Positions 16,683 to 27,073 of a stretch of 33,639 nt of DNA are shown here, piece after piece. This DNA comes from Collinsella sp. (lineage in GTDB: Bacteria > Actinomycetota > Coriobacteriia > Coriobacteriales > Coriobacteriaceae). A model generated the notes under the pieces. That model made no database searches, had not been told where the DNA came from, and saw only the letters and a program-made list of their open reading frames with translations. The stretch's first letter is position 1; each line of letters opens with the position of its first letter. Where the stretch lies: assembly GCA_019414565.1 (NCBI GenBank), contig DXLU01000014.1, positions 41,159 to 74,797 on the forward strand, written 5' to 3'. The translations under genes and the position numbers were made by a program.

Positions 16683-18122
16683 ATGGCGAACAACCATACC
16701 GCGGGCGCCGCCGCCCGCACCTTCGCGCCCAGCGAGCTTTGCCAGCGTATGCTGGCCAAAACCAGCAAGGGCACCTGCGGTCCCTGTATCCTGTATCTTG
16801 AGGATGGGACCATTTTTTATGGACGTGCATGCGGCGCCGAGGGCACCGCGACCGGCGAAGTCTGCTTCAACACCTCGCTCGAGGGCTACTTTGAGGTCAT
16901 GACCGACCCGAGTTATGCCGGCCAAATTGTAACCATGACCTATCCGCAGATCGGCAATTACGGTATCGACGAGACCGATGTCCAGTCGGCCTTCCCCGGC
17001 GACGCCGTGCGCCCTGCGAGCGCTCCGGCTATGCGCGGCATGATCGTTCGCGATATGTGCGCCACGCCTTCTAACTGGCGCTCGGCCGTCAGCGTGCCGG
17101 AGTACCTGCGCGCTCACGGCATCGTCGCTATCGAGGGTATCGACACCCGCGCTCTGGTGCGCCATCTGCGCGACAATGGTTCCAAGATGGGCATTATCTC
17201 GACCGAGATCTTCGACGTCGACGAGCTTGCCGAGCGCTTGTCCGCTGCGCCCACGCTGGTAGGCGAGAACCTGGTCAAGACCGTAAGTTGCCCCGCGCCT
17301 CACGAGTTTGTGGCCGCCGACCTGCCTGCCACGCATGACTTTGCGCTTGCGGCTGCCGCTCCTGCCCGTCACAAAGTGGTCGCCTACGACTGCGGTGTGA
17401 AGCGCGGTATTCTGGAGGGCCTGGTCCGTGCCGGCTGCGATCTCACCGTCGTGCCGTGGGATACGCCCGCCCAGCAGGTGCTCGACATGAATCCCGATGG
17501 CGTCTTTTTGTCCAACGGCCCCGGCGACCCCGATGCCGTGGTGGAGACCTATGAGCAGGTACAGCAGCTGATCGGCAAGGTGCCGGTCTTTGGCATTTGC
17601 CTCGGTCACCAGATGATCAGCCTGGCCTGCGGCGCCCAAATGGAAAAGCTTAAATTCGGTCACCGTGGCGGTAACCAGCCGGTTATGAATCTGGTGAGCC
17701 GTCGCGTGGAGATCACCGCGCAAAACCACGGCTTTGGCCTGCTGTTCCCCAGTCTGGGCAAACTGATTCCGGAGCTTTCCGGCGGCGAAACCGAGCATGC
17801 GGCCGACGGTGACCTGCGCGCCTGGGTGCGTCGCGGCATCGCGCCGGTCGTGATGAACGAGCGCTTTGGTCGCATTCGCCTGACACATGTGAACCTCAAC
17901 GACGGCACCGCCGAGGGCATCCAGCTGCTCGACGCCCCGTGTTTCTCGGTCCAGTACCACCCCGAGGCTTCGCCTGGCCCCACCGATGCCCACTATCTCT
18001 TTACCGCCTTTACGCGACTCATGGACGGCGAGGAGAACTACCTGGACATCGACACCGCGAAGGACCGCCTCGCCGGCTGGAATTTCGCCGAGTCCGAGAA
18101 CGCTGCGACCGAGGAGAACTAA
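16683..18122 (+). CDS. carA: carbamoyl-phosphate synthase, small (glutaminase) subunit
   Basis: This 479-residue subunit hydrolyses glutamine and channels ammonia to CarB for carbamoyl phosphate, feeding pyrimidines and arginine. The N-terminal CPSase domain and C-terminal class I amidotransferase domain are present: nucleophile Cys306 in GICLGHQ, His426 and Glu428 in YHPEA. It is about 100 residues longer than usual: an N-terminal extension of roughly 35 residues, and an insertion of about 36 residues between QNHGF and THVNLNDGT. The carA stop and carB start are one base apart. A PyrR-type hairpin covers its ribosome binding site. Confidence 0.95.
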   Translation: MANNHTAGAAARTFAPSELCQRMLAKTSKGTCGPCILYLEDGTIFYGRACGAEGTATGEVCFNTSLEGYFEVMTDPSYAGQIVTMTYPQIGNYGIDETDVQSAFPGDAVRPASAPAMRGMIVRDMCATPSNWRSAVSVPEYLRAHGIVAIEGIDTRALVRHLRDNGSKMGIISTEIFDVDELAERLSAAPTLVGENLVKTVSCPAPHEFVAADLPATHDFALAAAAPARHKVVAYDCGVKRGILEGLVRAGCDLTVVPWDTPAQQVLDMNPDGVFLSNGPGDPDAVVETYEQVQQLIGKVPVFGICLGHQMISLACGAQMEKLKFGHRGGNQPVMNLVSRRVEITAQNHGFGLLFPSLGKLIPELSGGETEHAADGDLRAWVRRGIAPVVMNERFGRIRLTHVNLNDGTAEGIQLLDAPCFSVQYHPEASPGPTDAHYLFTAFTRLMDGEENYLDIDTAKDRLAGWNFAESENAATEEN

Positions 18123-18123
18123 C

Positions 18124-21438
<3,315 letters not shown>

Positions 21439-21450
21439 GTTGAACTGGCC

Positions 21451-21539
21451 GGCCGGGGCGGAGGGGGCTGAGTTTCCCCCTTCGCTCCGGCTGCAAGCAG
21501 AGTCGCTCAGTGGGAAACTCAGCCCCCTCCGCCCCGGCC
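21451..21539. repeat. 28-bp perfect inverted repeat downstream of carB
   Basis: The arms 21451-21478 and 21512-21539 are exact reverse complements over 28 bp, very GC-rich, with a 33-nt loop. No T tract follows; a second small hairpin (ACGGTG with CACCGT, from about 21541) lies next to it. The element begins 13 nt after the carB stop. It would fold very stably in RNA and could block 3' exonucleases, or it could be a dispersed palindrome. Confidence 0.7.
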
Positions 21540-21613
21540 TACGGTGACTCGGCTGCACCGTGTGCTGCCGAAGGGGCTTTGCGCGATGACTAGGGCTGAA
21601 AAAGAAAGTGAGT

Positions 21614-21654
21614 GTGGGCGCCGTCGTTCGTTTGAACGACGGCGCCCACGTTTT
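21614..21654 (+). terminator. terminator between carB and the GntR gene
   Basis: A perfect 16-bp stem (21614-21629 with 21634-21649), loop GTTT, is followed by GTTTT. It lies between convergent genes. The minus-strand tail is only moderately T-rich (complement of AAAAAGAAAG, further away), so it may also serve the GntR gene weakly. Confidence 0.88.
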
Positions 21655-21658
21655 GGAT

Positions 21659-22441
21659 TTATTGGGCTGTGGCGGTGAAGGTTGTTTTGTCGGCGGCGAT
21701 GTGCACGTGCAGCTTTGCCTGACCGTCGCAGCTGATGAGCACGCCTACCTCAAACGGGGTTCCCGTCTTGTCGTAGGTCGAACGCACGATGCGCATCGCC
21801 GCCTTACCGGTGTTCTGTCCCAAAAGACGCGCCTCATGCTTGTCGAGGTTGACCGTCTCGTAGACGGCATCGACGCTTGCGGGCAGGATGCCGGTCTTTT
21901 CCGCGATGTAGGCGTAGAGCGAGCCATCCACGTCTTTGCGCGTGAGCTCGGGGCAAAGTGACACGGGGATATAGACGTAGTTGAGCTCCATGGGTTTGTC
22001 GTTGGCGAGACGCAGGCGGCGAATCTCCCAGACGGGTGTCCCTTCGGGCACTTTGAGCCCGGAGGCGATGCCGCGGACGGCCGGTATGCTTGAAAAGGCG
22101 AGAATCTGCGAGCTCGGAACCCGTCCCGCTTCGCGCATCCGCGCGCTGAAATTCAGGGCCAGGTCGATGCCGGGTGCTGAAGTTTGGGGCTTGATGAACG
22201 TGCCCTGGCCGCGCTTGCGCACCACGCGCCCCTCGATGACGAGATCTTGGAAGCAACGGCGCACGGTCGCGCGCGATAACTCCAGCCGCTCACAGATTTC
22301 GAGCTCGCGTGGCAGCGGCGTCTTGGTGTCGAACGCCTGGCTGGCGATAAGCAGAGCGATTCGATGTTTAAGCTGGACATAGAGCGGCGTATCACCGCTG
22401 CGGTCGAAGGGTTCGGAGGCGAGAAACGAGATCATATCCAT
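21659..22441 (-). CDS. GntR-family (HutC/UTRA type) transcriptional regulator
   Basis: This 260-residue protein has an N-terminal winged helix (about residues 16-80; TPLYVQLKHRIALLI, then LELSRATVRRCFQDL and the wing GQGTFI) and a C-terminal UTRA ligand-binding domain (about 105-255; VWEIRRLRLANDKPMELNYVYI). UTRA members usually sense sugars, sugar phosphates or amino acids. It is transcribed divergently from the mannose-family PTS genes, the usual place for a local regulator, so it probably responds to the imported sugar or its phosphate. The start at 22441 has GGAGG six bases upstream; an in-frame ATG at 22474 does not. Confidence 0.9.
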   Translation of the reverse strand: MDMISFLASEPFDRSGDTPLYVQLKHRIALLIASQAFDTKTPLPRELEICERLELSRATVRRCFQDLVIEGRVVRKRGQGTFIKPQTSAPGIDLALNFSARMREAGRVPSSQILAFSSIPAVRGIASGLKVPEGTPVWEIRRLRLANDKPMELNYVYIPVSLCPELTRKDVDGSLYAYIAEKTGILPASVDAVYETVNLDKHEARLLGQNTGKAAMRIVRSTYDKTGTPFEVGVLISCDGQAKLHVHIAADKTTFTATAQ

Positions 22442-22616
22442 GGGGTACCTCCATGTCGTGGGCGTACGTGACATGGTCTGACACTGCGGGGCAAACCGGA
22501 GATGCCAGGCCCGATTCTTGCTGGTATGTATGGTGCATAAGGAACATAAAACATTTATCAGGCAATCTACCTGCTATTTTAAAAATAATTAGAAGAAAAA
22601 ATAATTTAGGCACAAA
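22442..22616. promoter_or_regulatory. divergent control region between the GntR gene and the PTS genes
   Basis: This first part of the 308-bp intergenic gap becomes strongly AT-rich from about 22520, unlike its surroundings, and must hold both divergent promoters. TTATCA followed by TTTAAAAATAAT (about 22555-22590) could be a PTS promoter. GGTATGTATGG (about 22524) is a possible GntR-type half-site region. None of these is strong enough to call alone. Confidence 0.4.
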
Positions 22617-22665
22617 AATAGTTGCTACCGTTAACCGATGAATAGTTGCCGTTCGCAACTTTTTT
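22617..22665 (+). promoter_or_regulatory. leader with direct repeats and a terminator-like hairpin upstream of PTS genes
   Basis: AATAGTTGC occurs twice (22617-22625 and 22641-22649). The second copy forms AGTTGC-CGTTC-GCAACT (22644-22660) followed by six T, an intrinsic-terminator shape 85 nt before the IIA start. The first copy could pair with the same GCAACT instead, so two exclusive folds are possible. This suggests transcription attenuation of the PTS operon. The stem is only six base pairs, so its strength is uncertain. Confidence 0.45.
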
Positions 22666-22749
22666 CTTGTACCGAACATGCCCCGGCGCAACAATAATCT
22701 CAGCAAAAAGCAAAGCCGTGCGACACACGGCAGGTCGAGAGGAGACCGC

Positions 22750-23184
22750 ATGCGGTATCTGGTAATGGTCAGTCACGGAACGCTCGCTCCCGGACTGCAC
22801 AGTGTCCTCAAGATGCTCGGCAATGACGCCCCGAACATCTTGTCGACGAGTCTCGTGGACGGCATGGGCGCTGACGAGTATGTCGAGAACGTCAAGGCGA
22901 TGCTCGCTCCCGTTACCGCCGATGACGAGGTTGTCCTGCTTGGTGACATCCTGGGCGGATCGCCGCTCACCAATGCCATGAACACGCTGGCCGAGAAGGG
23001 TTTGCTCGCCCACACCATTGCCTTCGGCGGTATGAATCTGCCCATGGCTATGACCGCCATGATGGGGCTTGCCACCATGGACCTGGATTCCCTCAAGCAG
23101 ATGATGCTGCAGGAGGGCAAGAACGGTATGTCCGAGCTCGTTGTCCCGACCGATGACGCCGACGACGAGGACGACGACATCTAG
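22750..23184 (+). CDS. PTS mannose-family EIIA component
   Basis: This 144-residue cytoplasmic protein accepts phosphate from HPr. The phosphorylated residue is His9 in VMVSHG; the GDILGGSPLTNAM loop is typical of the EIIA-Man fold. The last 12 or so residues are almost all acidic (DDADDEDDDI), which is unusual. The ATG at 22750 follows AGAGGAG; longer open frames upstream have no matching site. It is first of four PTS genes (IIA, IIB, IIC, IID). The substrate cannot be read from sequence; mannose, N-acetylgalactosamine, sorbose and fructose are known for the family. Confidence 0.93.
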   Translation: MRYLVMVSHGTLAPGLHSVLKMLGNDAPNILSTSLVDGMGADEYVENVKAMLAPVTADDEVVLLGDILGGSPLTNAMNTLAEKGLLAHTIAFGGMNLPMAMTAMMGLATMDLDSLKQMMLQEGKNGMSELVVPTDDADDEDDDI

Positions 23185-23263
23185 GCAGCGCATCCGCCCA
23201 AATTTTCGTGATGGAGCGGGGGTTAAGAGGAAAGACCCCCGGTGATAAAGAAAGGGAGAACGC

Positions 23264-23752
23264 ATGATTTCGTTCATCCGTATTGATGACCGTATGATCC
23301 ATGGACAGACCGTTACCCGTTGGGCCCTCGAGTATCCCTGCGACGGTCTTATCGCCGTCAACGACGCTGCAGCGTCCAACCCCGTGCTCAAGGAGGCCTA
23401 CAAGAGTGCCTCGGGCAAGAAGACGTTCGTGTGGACCAAGGAGCACTTCAAGGAGGTCTCCGAGAAGGTTCTCAAGTCCGACACCAAGTACTTCCTGATC
23501 ACCAAGAACCCGCTCGACATGAAGGAACTTCTCGTCGATTTTGGCTTTAAGCCCGGCATGGACCGCATCATCGTCGGTCCCTGCAACGATCGTCCCGGCA
23601 CCACCAAGCTTGGCAACAACCAGTCGATCACGCAGGAAGAGGCCCAGGCGCTCGAGGATCTCACCAACGCCGGCTACACGGTCGAGTTCGCCCTTATCAA
23701 GGAGAAGTCCATCGGTGAGTGGCCCAAGTTCCGCGGTCAGTTTGGCTTCTAG
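23264..23752 (+). CDS. PTS mannose/sorbose-family EIIB component
   Basis: This 162-residue cytoplasmic protein passes phosphate from EIIA to the incoming sugar. The phosphorylated His13 lies in RIDDRMIHGQTVTRW, the family signature near the N-terminus. The length is standard. The start follows AAAGGGAGAACGC. The 79-nt gap after IIA holds no recognisable hairpin terminator, so the genes are likely in one transcript. Confidence 0.93.
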   Translation: MISFIRIDDRMIHGQTVTRWALEYPCDGLIAVNDAAASNPVLKEAYKSASGKKTFVWTKEHFKEVSEKVLKSDTKYFLITKNPLDMKELLVDFGFKPGMDRIIVGPCNDRPGTTKLGNNQSITQEEAQALEDLTNAGYTVEFALIKEKSIGEWPKFRGQFGF

Positions 23753-23824
23753 TTAGGCGCCAGCCGCATTTTGGTATCTACAGCCCTTGGTGAAAGGGGC
23801 TGAGGAATAAAGAAAGGGGAAAGC

Positions 23825-23880
23825 ATGGCAATCAATGCATTCCAAGCCGCGCTGTTCGGCCTGTTCGCCTGCCTGGCATG
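23825..23880 (+). pseudogene. out-of-frame N-terminal segment of PTS EIIC
   Basis: The ATG at 23825 has a strong ribosome binding site (AAAGGGGAAAGC) and encodes MAINAFQAALFGLFACLA, which matches the first membrane helix of mannose-family EIIC. At about 23876 the EIIC frame shifts: the rest of the protein continues in another frame from GGC ATG GGC. EIIC proteins such as ManY read ACIAGMG at this point, so an ancestral CTGGCCGGCATG that lost 4 bp would give the observed CTGGCATG. The original frame runs on to a stop at 24016. Confidence 0.65.
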
Positions 23881-24669
23881 GGCGGCACGACGATCGGCAA
23901 CTACACTCTGGGTCGTCCTCTGGTCGCCGGCCTCATCGTCGGCATCATCATGGGCGATATGCAGACGGGCATCCTCGTCGGCGCTGCCATCCAGGTTGTC
24001 TACATCGCTCTCGTGACCCCCGGCGGAACCGTCTCCGCCGACGTCCGCGCCGTGTCCTATATCGGTATCCCGCTGGCGATCCTCGCCATCAAGAACTCGG
24101 GCATCGATCCCGCCTCCGCTGAGGCTGCCGGCATGGCCGCATCCCTCGGTGCCGCCGTCGGCACGCTCGGCACTGTGCTCTTCTATGGCACCGCCACCAT
24201 CAACCTGGTGTGGCAGGGCATGGGCTGGAAGTGGCTCGAGAAGGGCGATCTCCACAAGCTCTACCTGGTCAACAACGTTCTGCCTTGGATCGGTCACATC
24301 GTCTGCTCGTTCCTCCCGACGTTCATCATCACCATGGGCGGCACCGCCATGGTCGACCTCATGAAGACCTACATGCCCATGGACGGCATCGCGATGAAGA
24401 CGCTGTTCACCGTCGGCTCGCTGCTGCCTACCGTCGGTATCGCCATCCTGCTCAAGCAGGTCATCTCTAAGCCCACGGACTTTCTGACGTTCTTCTTCGG
24501 CTTCACCCTGTCCGCTGTTATGGGCTGCAACCTGATCGCCGCTGCCGGCATCGGCTGCTTCTTCGCCCTGATCAACTATGAGATCGCGTCGCTCAAGATC
24601 GACCTCGCAAACGCTCCCAAGGCAGCTATCGCCTCGGGCTCCGATGATGAGGAAGAGGAGGACATCTAA
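23878..24669 (+). CDS. PTS mannose-family EIIC component (5' end frameshifted)
   Basis: This frame gives 263 residues of a polytopic membrane permease that forms the sugar channel with EIID. RPLVAGLIVGIIMGDMQTG near the N-terminus is the conserved EIIC stretch. The ATG at 23878 has no ribosome binding site, and starting here drops about 18 residues of the first helix, which lie upstream in another frame. The protein may be unmade, shortened, or rescued by frameshifting; an assembly error is also possible. The C-terminus is acidic (DDEEEEDI), like that of EIIA. Its stop overlaps the IID start by one base. Confidence 0.75.
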   Translation: MGGTTIGNYTLGRPLVAGLIVGIIMGDMQTGILVGAAIQVVYIALVTPGGTVSADVRAVSYIGIPLAILAIKNSGIDPASAEAAGMAASLGAAVGTLGTVLFYGTATINLVWQGMGWKWLEKGDLHKLYLVNNVLPWIGHIVCSFLPTFIITMGGTAMVDLMKTYMPMDGIAMKTLFTVGSLLPTVGIAILLKQVISKPTDFLTFFFGFTLSAVMGCNLIAAAGIGCFFALINYEIASLKIDLANAPKAAIASGSDDEEEEDI

Positions 24670-25496
24670 TGGCAGAGAAGAAAAAGCTCTCTAAGAAAAC
24701 GCTTGCCAAGTCGTTCCGCAACTGGTCCTATGGCAACCTGACTTGCTTCTCGCAGGAGCACATGCAGACCTTCGGTTACCTGTGCGCCATGCTTCCGATC
24801 GTCGAGGAGCTCTACGACACGCCCGAGGAGCAGAAGCAGGCCCTCCAGACCTACTCCGCGTTCTTCAACACCGAGCCGCAGATCGGCACCATGATTGTCG
24901 GCGTCACCGCCGGCCTCGAGGAGGCTCGCGCAAACGGCGAGGCCATCGACGACGACGCCATCAACGGCATCCGCGCCGGCCTCATGGGCCCGCTCGCCGG
25001 CCTTGGCGACTCGCTGATCGTCGGTACCCTGATCCCGATCCTGCTCGGTATCGCCCTCGGTCTCTCGACCGGCGGCTCTCCGCTCGGTGCCATCTTCTAT
25101 ATTGTCGTGTGGAACCTGCTCATGTTCCTTGGCATGCGCTTTGCCTACAACCAAGGCTATGAGCTCGGCGGCAAGGCGGTCGAGGCACTGGTCGGACCCA
25201 AGGCAAAGGCTCTTCGCGATTCCATCGTGATGGTCGGTACCATGGTCATCGGTGCCGTGGGCGCAACTTGGGTCTCCATCACCTGCAGCCCCAACCTGGT
25301 GCTGCCCGGCGGCGGTAAGTTCCAGGACACGCTCGACGGCATCTATCCGCACCTGCTGCCGATGATCTTCATCATCTTCTGCTGGTACATGATGACCAAG
25401 AAGAAGGTCAACCCCATAGTCATGATGCTGATCCTCGTTGTGATCGCATTCGTGGGCGTTGTTATTGGTTTCTTCGACCCGGCGCTGAGCTACTAG
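24669..25496 (+). CDS. PTS mannose-family EIID component
   Basis: This 275-residue membrane protein completes the EIIC-EIID sugar channel. The N-terminal part (SFRNWSYGNLTCFSQEHMQTFGYLCAMLP) resembles the cytoplasmic and membrane-entry segment of EIID, followed by the GLMGPLAGLGDSLIVGT motif and several helices to the C-terminus. The ATG overlaps the IIC stop (TAATG), so translation is probably coupled. If IIC is truly disrupted this coupling would still depend on ribosomes reading the downstream IIC frame. It is the last gene of the operon, followed by a terminator. Confidence 0.94.
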   Translation: MAEKKKLSKKTLAKSFRNWSYGNLTCFSQEHMQTFGYLCAMLPIVEELYDTPEEQKQALQTYSAFFNTEPQIGTMIVGVTAGLEEARANGEAIDDDAINGIRAGLMGPLAGLGDSLIVGTLIPILLGIALGLSTGGSPLGAIFYIVVWNLLMFLGMRFAYNQGYELGGKAVEALVGPKAKALRDSIVMVGTMVIGAVGATWVSITCSPNLVLPGGGKFQDTLDGIYPHLLPMIFIIFCWYMMTKKKVNPIVMMLILVVIAFVGVVIGFFDPALSY

Positions 25497-25518
25497 TCAT
25501 CATCCTTTGACCCCCTGT

Positions 25519-25556
25519 AAGGCCGTGCGGCCTCAACCGCACGGCCTTCTGATTTT
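25519..25556 (+). terminator. terminator of the PTS operon
   Basis: AAGGCCGTGCGG (25519-25530) and CCGCACGGCCTT (25537-25548) form a perfect 12-bp stem, loop CCTCAA, followed by CTGATTTT. Confidence 0.85.
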
Positions 25557-25565
25557 ACGCCGCCC

Positions 25566-25628
25566 TTCAAGGGCAATATGGCCAGCGACCTCCATCGCCT
25601 ATACGACACCCGCTATATTGCTCTTGAA
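25566..25628. repeat. 14-bp inverted repeat upstream of a small membrane protein gene
   Basis: TTCAAGGGCAATAT (25566-25579) pairs with ATATTGCTCTTGAA (25615-25628) over 14 positions with one G-T wobble; the gap is 35 nt. There is no T tract. It lies just upstream of a possible promoter (TTCGAT 25639-25644, CATAAT 25661-25666, 16 nt apart) for the gene at 25692, so an operator is plausible. Confidence 0.5.
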
Positions 25629-25691
25629 AGATGACGTATTCGATAAACGATGCACTTGCGCATAATGCACGCTTTGCACGAGGAGGACCAT

Positions 25692-26018
25692 ATGCACGAG
25701 AAACATGGACACGACCTTTCGCGCGACGACTTGATCCGCGAGGCAAAGATGCAGACCGATGCTATTCAGCGGCTCAACGTTTGGCTGCGCCTGGGCTATT
25801 CGCTCGTGGCGATTGGCTTTTTGATGGGGATGTGGGGTATGCAGGGAGGCCCCGGCTGGGGTGTCCCCGTGGGCATCGTGTGCCTAGTGGTGGGCACTCC
25901 GCTTTCGATCGTGCTTAAGGTTGGCACGACCAACGCCAAAAAGAATGTCGAGCGCATGCTCGAGGCCGCGGGTATCGACGTTGAGGAGCTTATGCGACGC
26001 AAGAAGGACGAGCAATAG
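25692..26018 (+). CDS. small two-helix membrane protein, function unknown
   Basis: This 108-residue protein has a charged, His-rich N-terminus (MHEKHGHDLSRDD), a basic amphipathic segment, two hydrophobic helices (about residues 33-50 and 56-76) joined by a Gly/Pro-rich turn, and a charged helical tail (ERMLEAAGIDVEELMRRKKDEQ). I do not recognise a family. AGGAGG five bases upstream supports the ATG at 25692 over an in-frame ATG at 25650. It is separated from the PTS operon by a terminator and lies 68 nt before the MarR gene in the same direction. Confidence 0.7.
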   Translation: MHEKHGHDLSRDDLIREAKMQTDAIQRLNVWLRLGYSLVAIGFLMGMWGMQGGPGWGVPVGIVCLVVGTPLSIVLKVGTTNAKKNVERMLEAAGIDVEELMRRKKDEQ

Positions 26019-26086
26019 ACTTCCGCGTTGGGGTATCATAAATAATTGTTGCGAATGTTAACTAATGTACGGCAAATGACGGTATT

Positions 26087-26563
26087 ATGGCCCTTCTAGA
26101 GTTGCAAAGGACAATATCCCCAGTGGATTACGATGACGTCGCTCGAAAACTGATCGTGTACTCACGTTCCCTTGCCAAGGGATCCTTGAGTGCTGCCGGC
26201 GGCGCCAGTGTGGGCGAGGCACCGGTTTTACAGTATCTATCGGGTATTGACGGTGACGTCATTCCCTCCGAGATTGCCAAGAAGCTGAAATTCTCCCGTG
26301 CGCGCATGTCGCATATCTTGGATTCACTCGAGAGCAAGGGTTACGTTCAGCGCAGGACCGATCCAAACGATCGTCGGCGTGTGCTGGTGAGCATCACCGA
26401 GGAAGGCCGTGATTTCGCGGCGAAAAAAAATGCCGAGAGTGTGGCATCGCTCTCGAAACAACTCTCAGCGCTCGGCGAGCACGATGCCCAGGAGCTCGTG
26501 CGCATTCTGAATAAAGCCTATAGCCTTACCTATGATGCCGACGACTACCTGGACAATCTATAA
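26087..26563 (+). CDS. MarR-family transcriptional regulator
   Basis: The protein has 158 residues from the ATG at 26087, with a winged-helix fold. The recognition helix region is SEIAKKLKFSRARMSHILDSLE (about residues 65-86), followed by the wing YVQRRTDPNDRRRVLVSITEEG, which is a classic MarR stretch. MarR dimers usually repress transcription and release DNA on binding a small ligand; none is predictable here. The start is uncertain: 26087 has only a weak site (GACGG), while a GTG at 26123 has AAAGGA upstream but at long spacing. It lies before the surface GH31 gene, which it might control. Confidence 0.85.
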   Translation: MALLELQRTISPVDYDDVARKLIVYSRSLAKGSLSAAGGASVGEAPVLQYLSGIDGDVIPSEIAKKLKFSRARMSHILDSLESKGYVQRRTDPNDRRRVLVSITEEGRDFAAKKNAESVASLSKQLSALGEHDAQELVRILNKAYSLTYDADDYLDNL

Positions 26564-26705
26564 GGATAAAGGCAGACATTTAGGTGCATCTTGAAATGCA
26601 CCCGGGACAGTTGCGCCCATTGACTACCGTCAGCATCTCATTCCAAACCAAATCAGCCAACGTACGTCATGGCAATCCCCGGTAGGTCGCAGGGTGGCGG
26701 CTGAG

Positions 26706-26751
26706 CCTTTCCCTCGGGAAACTTCGCGAAGCCCAGTTCCCGAGGGAAAGG
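26706..26751. repeat. 15-bp perfect inverted repeat
   Basis: CCTTTCCCTCGGGAA (26706-26720) and TTCCCGAGGGAAAGG (26737-26751) are exact reverse complements. The 16-nt loop contains the palindrome CTTCGCGAAG. No T tract follows. It could terminate or stabilise the MarR transcript or be a dispersed palindrome like the one after carB. Confidence 0.65.
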
Positions 26752-26763
26752 TATGGTCTGTGT

Positions 26764-26832
26764 AATACCAGATAAACAGTACATTTTTGCTAGATTGGTA
26801 TTTGACTGAAGAACCAATTGGTATGGCTTATT
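26764..26832 (+). promoter_or_regulatory. operator-like repeats and possible promoter of the GH31 gene
   Basis: AATACCA (26764-26770) is inverted to TGGTATT (26796-26802), and ATTGGTAT recurs at 26818-26825. ACCAATTGGT (26813-26822) is a perfect 10-bp palindrome. It sits just after TTGACT (26802-26807), a good -35 box, and would lie in the spacer of a promoter with CTTATT (26827-26832, 19 nt away) as a weak -10. This is a plausible repressor site, perhaps for the nearby MarR protein. Confidence 0.4.
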
Positions 26833-27073
26833 AAGCCCACATTGCCGTTGACGCTCATTTTACTGCCGCTGGTGGACTTCCGAACTTGGTTGCGCAAGTG
26901 CTCCCATATATTGATATGACCTAGTAGGTGGCTATCTGGTTACTACCAGTTGGCCCCTTGGTAACGGGTGGCCCCATTGTGCGGAATGTACCGAACATCC
27001 CCGTTTGATACGTTTTCCCATGCTGCCGGGGGGCGTCCTCGGCACCTCAGCATCTCGGAAGAAAGGAGACCAG

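Larger units (their letters stand above)
26564..27073. other. 510-bp gene-free region before the GH31 gene
   Basis: I see no gene here. It holds a weak hairpin GGTGCAT-CTTGAA-ATGCACC (26583-26602) soon after the MarR stop, a 15-bp perfect inverted repeat (26706-26751), an AT-rich patch with repeated ATTGGTAT (26764-26832), and near 26890-26917 a possible TTGCGC / TGATAT pair with 16-nt spacing. The transcript start of the GH31 gene is likely in the second half, leaving a leader of more than 100 nt. Confidence 0.5.
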
